Of a stretch of DNA of 64,000 nucleotides, positions 60,835 to 64,000 are shown in pieces. Position 1 is the stretch's first letter. Every line of letters starts with the position of its first letter. Source of the DNA: Bolinopsis microptera (Eukaryota > Ctenophora > Tentaculata > Lobata > Bolinopsidae); the NCBI RefSeq assembly GCF_026151205.1, contig NC_087080.1, forward strand, positions 4,133,096-4,197,095, given 5' to 3'. The notes beneath the pieces are model-generated. The model saw nothing but the letters and a program-made list of their open reading frames with translations. It had not been told where the DNA came from and did not search any database. A program made the position numbers and the translations under genes.

Positions 60835-62340
60835 AAAAGGCCTTTTTTAGGGTCATTTCCGGCTACCAAGTTTTCTTGATGGCCTTTATTAACTAGAATC
60901 GTCCTCCCTGACCTACCAAGACACCAAAAAACCTCATCAGAGACCGTTTAGGGCAAAATTCGGATGTTTCCAAAAAATTCCCATGGATTATCAAATGTTT
61001 CCATTTTTTTACAAAATATTTTTAAATTAATTTTGAACTTGGAACCCCGGTTTTCTTCGATAAATAAGATGTGTCATATTACTATGCAACTCACCCGGTA
61101 CAATTTGGACCTGTTCCGACCAATTAAAGCCAAAAATGTGGCTTTAATTGGCTCAAATTGAAAAACACCCAAAAAGGCCTTTTTTAGGGCCATTTCCGGC
61201 TACCGAGTTTTCGTGATTGCCTTTATTAACTAGAATCGTCCTCCCTGACCTACCAAGACACCAAAAAACCTCATCAGAGACCGTTTAGGGCAAAATTCGG
61301 ATGTTTCCAAAAAATTCCCATGGATTATCAAATGTTTCCATTTTTTTACAAAATCTTTTTAAATTAATTTTGAACTTGGAACCCCGGTTTTCTTCGATAA
61401 ATAAGATGTGTCATATTACTATGCAACTCACCCGGTACAATTTGGACCTGTTCCGACCAATTAAAGCCAAAAATGTGGCTTTAATTGGCTCAAATTGAAA
61501 AACACCCAAAAAGGCCTTTTTTAGGGCCATTTCCGGCTACCGAGTTTTTGTGATGACCTTTATTAACTAGAATCGTCCTCCCTGACCTACCAAGACACCA
61601 AAAAACCTCATCAGAGACCGTTTAGGGCAAAATTCGGATGTTTCCAAAAAATTCCCATGGATTATCAAATGTTTCCATTTTTTAAGAAAATATTTTCAAA
61701 TTATATTTGAATCTCGGTTTTCTACGATAAACAAGATGTGTCCTATCGCTTTTGAACTCACCCGGTACAATTTGGACCTGTTCCGACCAATTAAAGCCGA
61801 AAATCTGGATTTAATTGGCTCAAATTTGAAAACACCCCAAAAGGCCTTTTTTAGGGCCATTTCCGGCCTCCAAATTTTCTTGATCGCCCCTATTAACTGA
61901 AATTGTCTTCCCTGACCTACCAAGACACTAAAAAACTCATTGGAGATCTTTTAAGGTAAAATTGGGATGTTTCCAAAAAATTCCCATGGATTATCAAATG
62001 TTTCCATTTTTTAAGAAAATATTTTCAAATTATATTTGAATCTCGGTTTTCTACGATAAACAAGATGTGTCCTATCGCTTTTGAACTCACCCGGTACAAT
62101 TTGGACCTGTTCCGACCAATTAAAGCCGAAAATCTGGATTTAATTGGCTCAAATTGGAAAACACCTCAAAAGGCCTTTTTAGGGCCATTTTCGGCCTCCA
62201 AGTATCTGTGATGGCCTCAATTAACTGGAAATGTCTTCCCTGACCTATCAGGACCCTAGATAACCTCATCAGAAACCTTTTTGGGCAAAATTAGGTTGTT
62301 TCCAAAAAATGTTTCCATTTTACAAAAGGCCATTTTCAGT
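60835..62340 (-). repeat. 337-bp satellite, inverted block
   Basis: About 4.5 units in the opposite orientation, starting at an inversion point near 60835-60890 where gcgagggaggacgtttcc meets ggatgatt-type complement (atcgtcctccctgacctacc). Units 60964, 61301 and 61638 are about 337 bases apart; the last units are more diverged and fade out by about 62340. Confidence 0.95.
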
Positions 62341-62344
62341 CTCC

Positions 62345-63442
62345 GAATACCCTTTTTTTTGCTCCAATTAACTTTTAATTGGAATCTGAAAATGGAGATA
62401 GTTATTTCTAATAGATCCTAAAAACTTTAATAACAAAGTTTGATATAACTCTAATAGCACACTGAGCTTGCTGGCAAATTTATGAAATTTTGATTTTATG
62501 GCAAATTTTGCTCCCCACCCCTTCTCGATTGGTTTAAACACTTTTACAGCATATATAAACTGATAAAGAACATAATAAACCAGTTTCCCGGTAATTTTGG
62601 GGAAATCAGACATCTAGAAAATGTTTCCATTTTGAGGAATCATTATATGAAATTTTGCGGAACGCGCTTGCGCCGAATCAAAAATATGTGTAAAAGTTTT
62701 TCTTGCGCGCATTTACTGTGACATAATGTGTCACGTGATAATCTGAAACTTTGAATGGTCATAACACCAAGAGATAAGCAACAGAGGTAAATCTGGCTAC
62801 GTAATATTTTCAAGTAGGTATCTAGAAGTTGTGTGAATATTTTGAAATCAAATTCGAGCGTTTACTTTGTGATTTAGCAAGGTGCGCAGGGAAAAAGCAA
62901 ATAACCGTCAGCACATGGCCATACAGCCTCCATAGTGGCATCTGAGATCGGCTATCGATGCGGCACTACTTACTAGTCCATAAAACAATCATTTTAGGAG
63001 CCTAGGGGCTCCAGCAGAAGAGTGCCTTATTTGCCCGTAAGAGCCTCTACTACGTAATCAACTTGAATCGCATGGATATATATAATTGCGCGCGTGCCAG
63101 TGCGTAGAGTTTTCTAAACTAACATTGATGCGTATTCCAAATCTCGCTGCAGAAGACCCTTTTGGCCGAGGAGGCCTAACAAAATGTCGCGCTGATATAC
63201 CAACTTTAATTTTTTTTTAATCTTCCGCATTTTAGTGATACAAAGAATAGTCATTTAATGGTGGATTTGATTCATAACAGCATAACTGAAACCAAGCTTT
63301 ATAGACAATAAACGTCTTACATCAGAAGAATCCCTCGTCATGAGTATTATTACACGGAAAAGGCCTAAGGGGAGAATTAATATTGCTATTAAAATGCTCA
63401 TTGTTAATTGTAACCATATATTTTAGATTTTCTTCATCTATG
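62345..63442. other. intergenic, nothing recognised
   Basis: tccattttgaggaatcatta (about 62625) echoes a phrase near 58620 on the same strand, so the satellite cluster may lie inside one larger element. No gene supported. Confidence 0.4.
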
Positions 63443-64000
63443 TCATGACACAGCTTCTCGGCTATTTAGGGCTGTCAAATACTGTCCCTGAGCACTATTT
63501 TCACAAAACTTAAAAATCTTCAAATCATCACGAAAACTAAATTGAAAGATATTGAATAGTTCTTTCAATCTTGGATCGTGCAAAGTTTTAGGAAACGTTG
63601 GCTCGCCGTAGTTTGAGTCTATATAGTGCGGGAACAGTAGTATGGAACAAGCCATTCCACCACGGACACCTCTGTGAATTACCTCGACGTTCTGAAATTA
63701 AAGTAACATGAAATTTCAAAGGCGACGAATCACATTTACACAAAAATAATAAATTCGATTGAGAAACTGAGGACACATTCTCCTAAATCGAATTCTAATC
63801 AGTAAGTCATCAGTAGAATCCTGAATAATAAGGTGTAAGCCGTAAGGACGTACTTGTAGTTGGAGCTATTATAATTACGAAATAATCTGAATAAGATATA
63901 AACCAACCGGAAGTGTAGAACAGTCTACAAAGGTAGCTATCAGAATGTTACTAGGTTCCCCCTGTGGTACACTGAACTCCAAGGCTGGGGGCGGGCAGTT
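63443..64000 (-). CDS. unknown-function gene copy 2, 3' part, runs off the window
   Basis: Last exon 63443-63691 after a tttcag acceptor: NVEVIHRGVRGGMACSILLF, then HYIDSNYGEPTFPKTLHDPR and an end at SREAVS. The preceding exon (from about 63917 to beyond 64000) ends FVDCSTLP with donor GTTGG, as in copy 1. The frame is open throughout, so this is the better preserved paralogue of the gene at 48435-50647. The duplicated block includes introns and 3' flank, so it is a segmental duplication about 15 kb away. Family not recognised. Confidence 0.6.

Noticed and set aside
58769-61498. Families of 60-146 codon frames repeated on both strands
   Set aside because: They recur with the 337-338 bp satellite period on both strands at once, as expected for chance frames in a tandem repeat.

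Overview
The window is animal (metazoan) nuclear DNA. It is AT-rich, and its genes are split by GT-AG introns. It is crowded with tandem repeats and small DNA transposons. The protein families seen are LITAF-domain membrane proteins, CYP4-type cytochromes P450, a bHLH-PAS factor and a secreted modular protein. They fit an invertebrate. A cnidarian or another marine invertebrate is my guess, but nothing here fixes the phylum. No bacterial operon, CRISPR array, rRNA or clear tRNA was seen.

Layout. 0.3-6.1 kb: two tandem LITAF-like genes on the minus strand. The upstream copy seems frameshifted in exon 3 and carries a 1.6-kb GCGC-rich foldback element in its last intron. 6.7 kb: a Harbinger-type MITE. 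8.27-16.41 kb: what looks like one hAT element (about 8.1 kb, 8-bp target duplication) holding transposase remnants, two copies of a minute 70-78 bp element, a 523-bp (CT)n tract, a 65-bp minisatellite and a nested long inverted repeat. 17.0-18.0 kb: a 36-bp minisatellite. 19.7 kb: an (AATTCT)n tract about 110 bp upstream of a five-exon plus-strand gene for a 420-residue secreted protein (20.07-23.04 kb), whose introns are all phase 1. 24-41 kb: gene-poor, with MITEs, minisatellites, telomere-like islands and weak retroelement remnants.

41.7-43.1 kb: a two-exon minus-strand bHLH-PAS gene with an unusual basic region. 44-46 kb: dispersed repeats, one with a datable insertion. 48.4-50.6 kb: a minus-strand gene of unknown function whose last exon is broken by a 10-bp deletion and a 491-bp GC-rich insertion. 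Its paralogue starts at the right edge of the window (63.4 kb onward). 51.3-52.0 kb: the 3' end of a LINE. 52.6-56.8 kb: two tandem CYP4-like genes on the minus strand, each missing a different catalytic element. 58.0-62.4 kb: a 337-338 bp satellite in opposed orientations, with a hairpin in every unit.

The genes do not form one pathway. The common theme is local tandem duplication followed by decay of one copy (LITAF, CYP4, the unknown gene), in DNA remodelled by short inverted-repeat transposons. The observations most worth a second look are the 70-78 bp elements with 8-9 bp target duplications, the foldback element, the hAT shell and the matched lesions in the two P450 copies.
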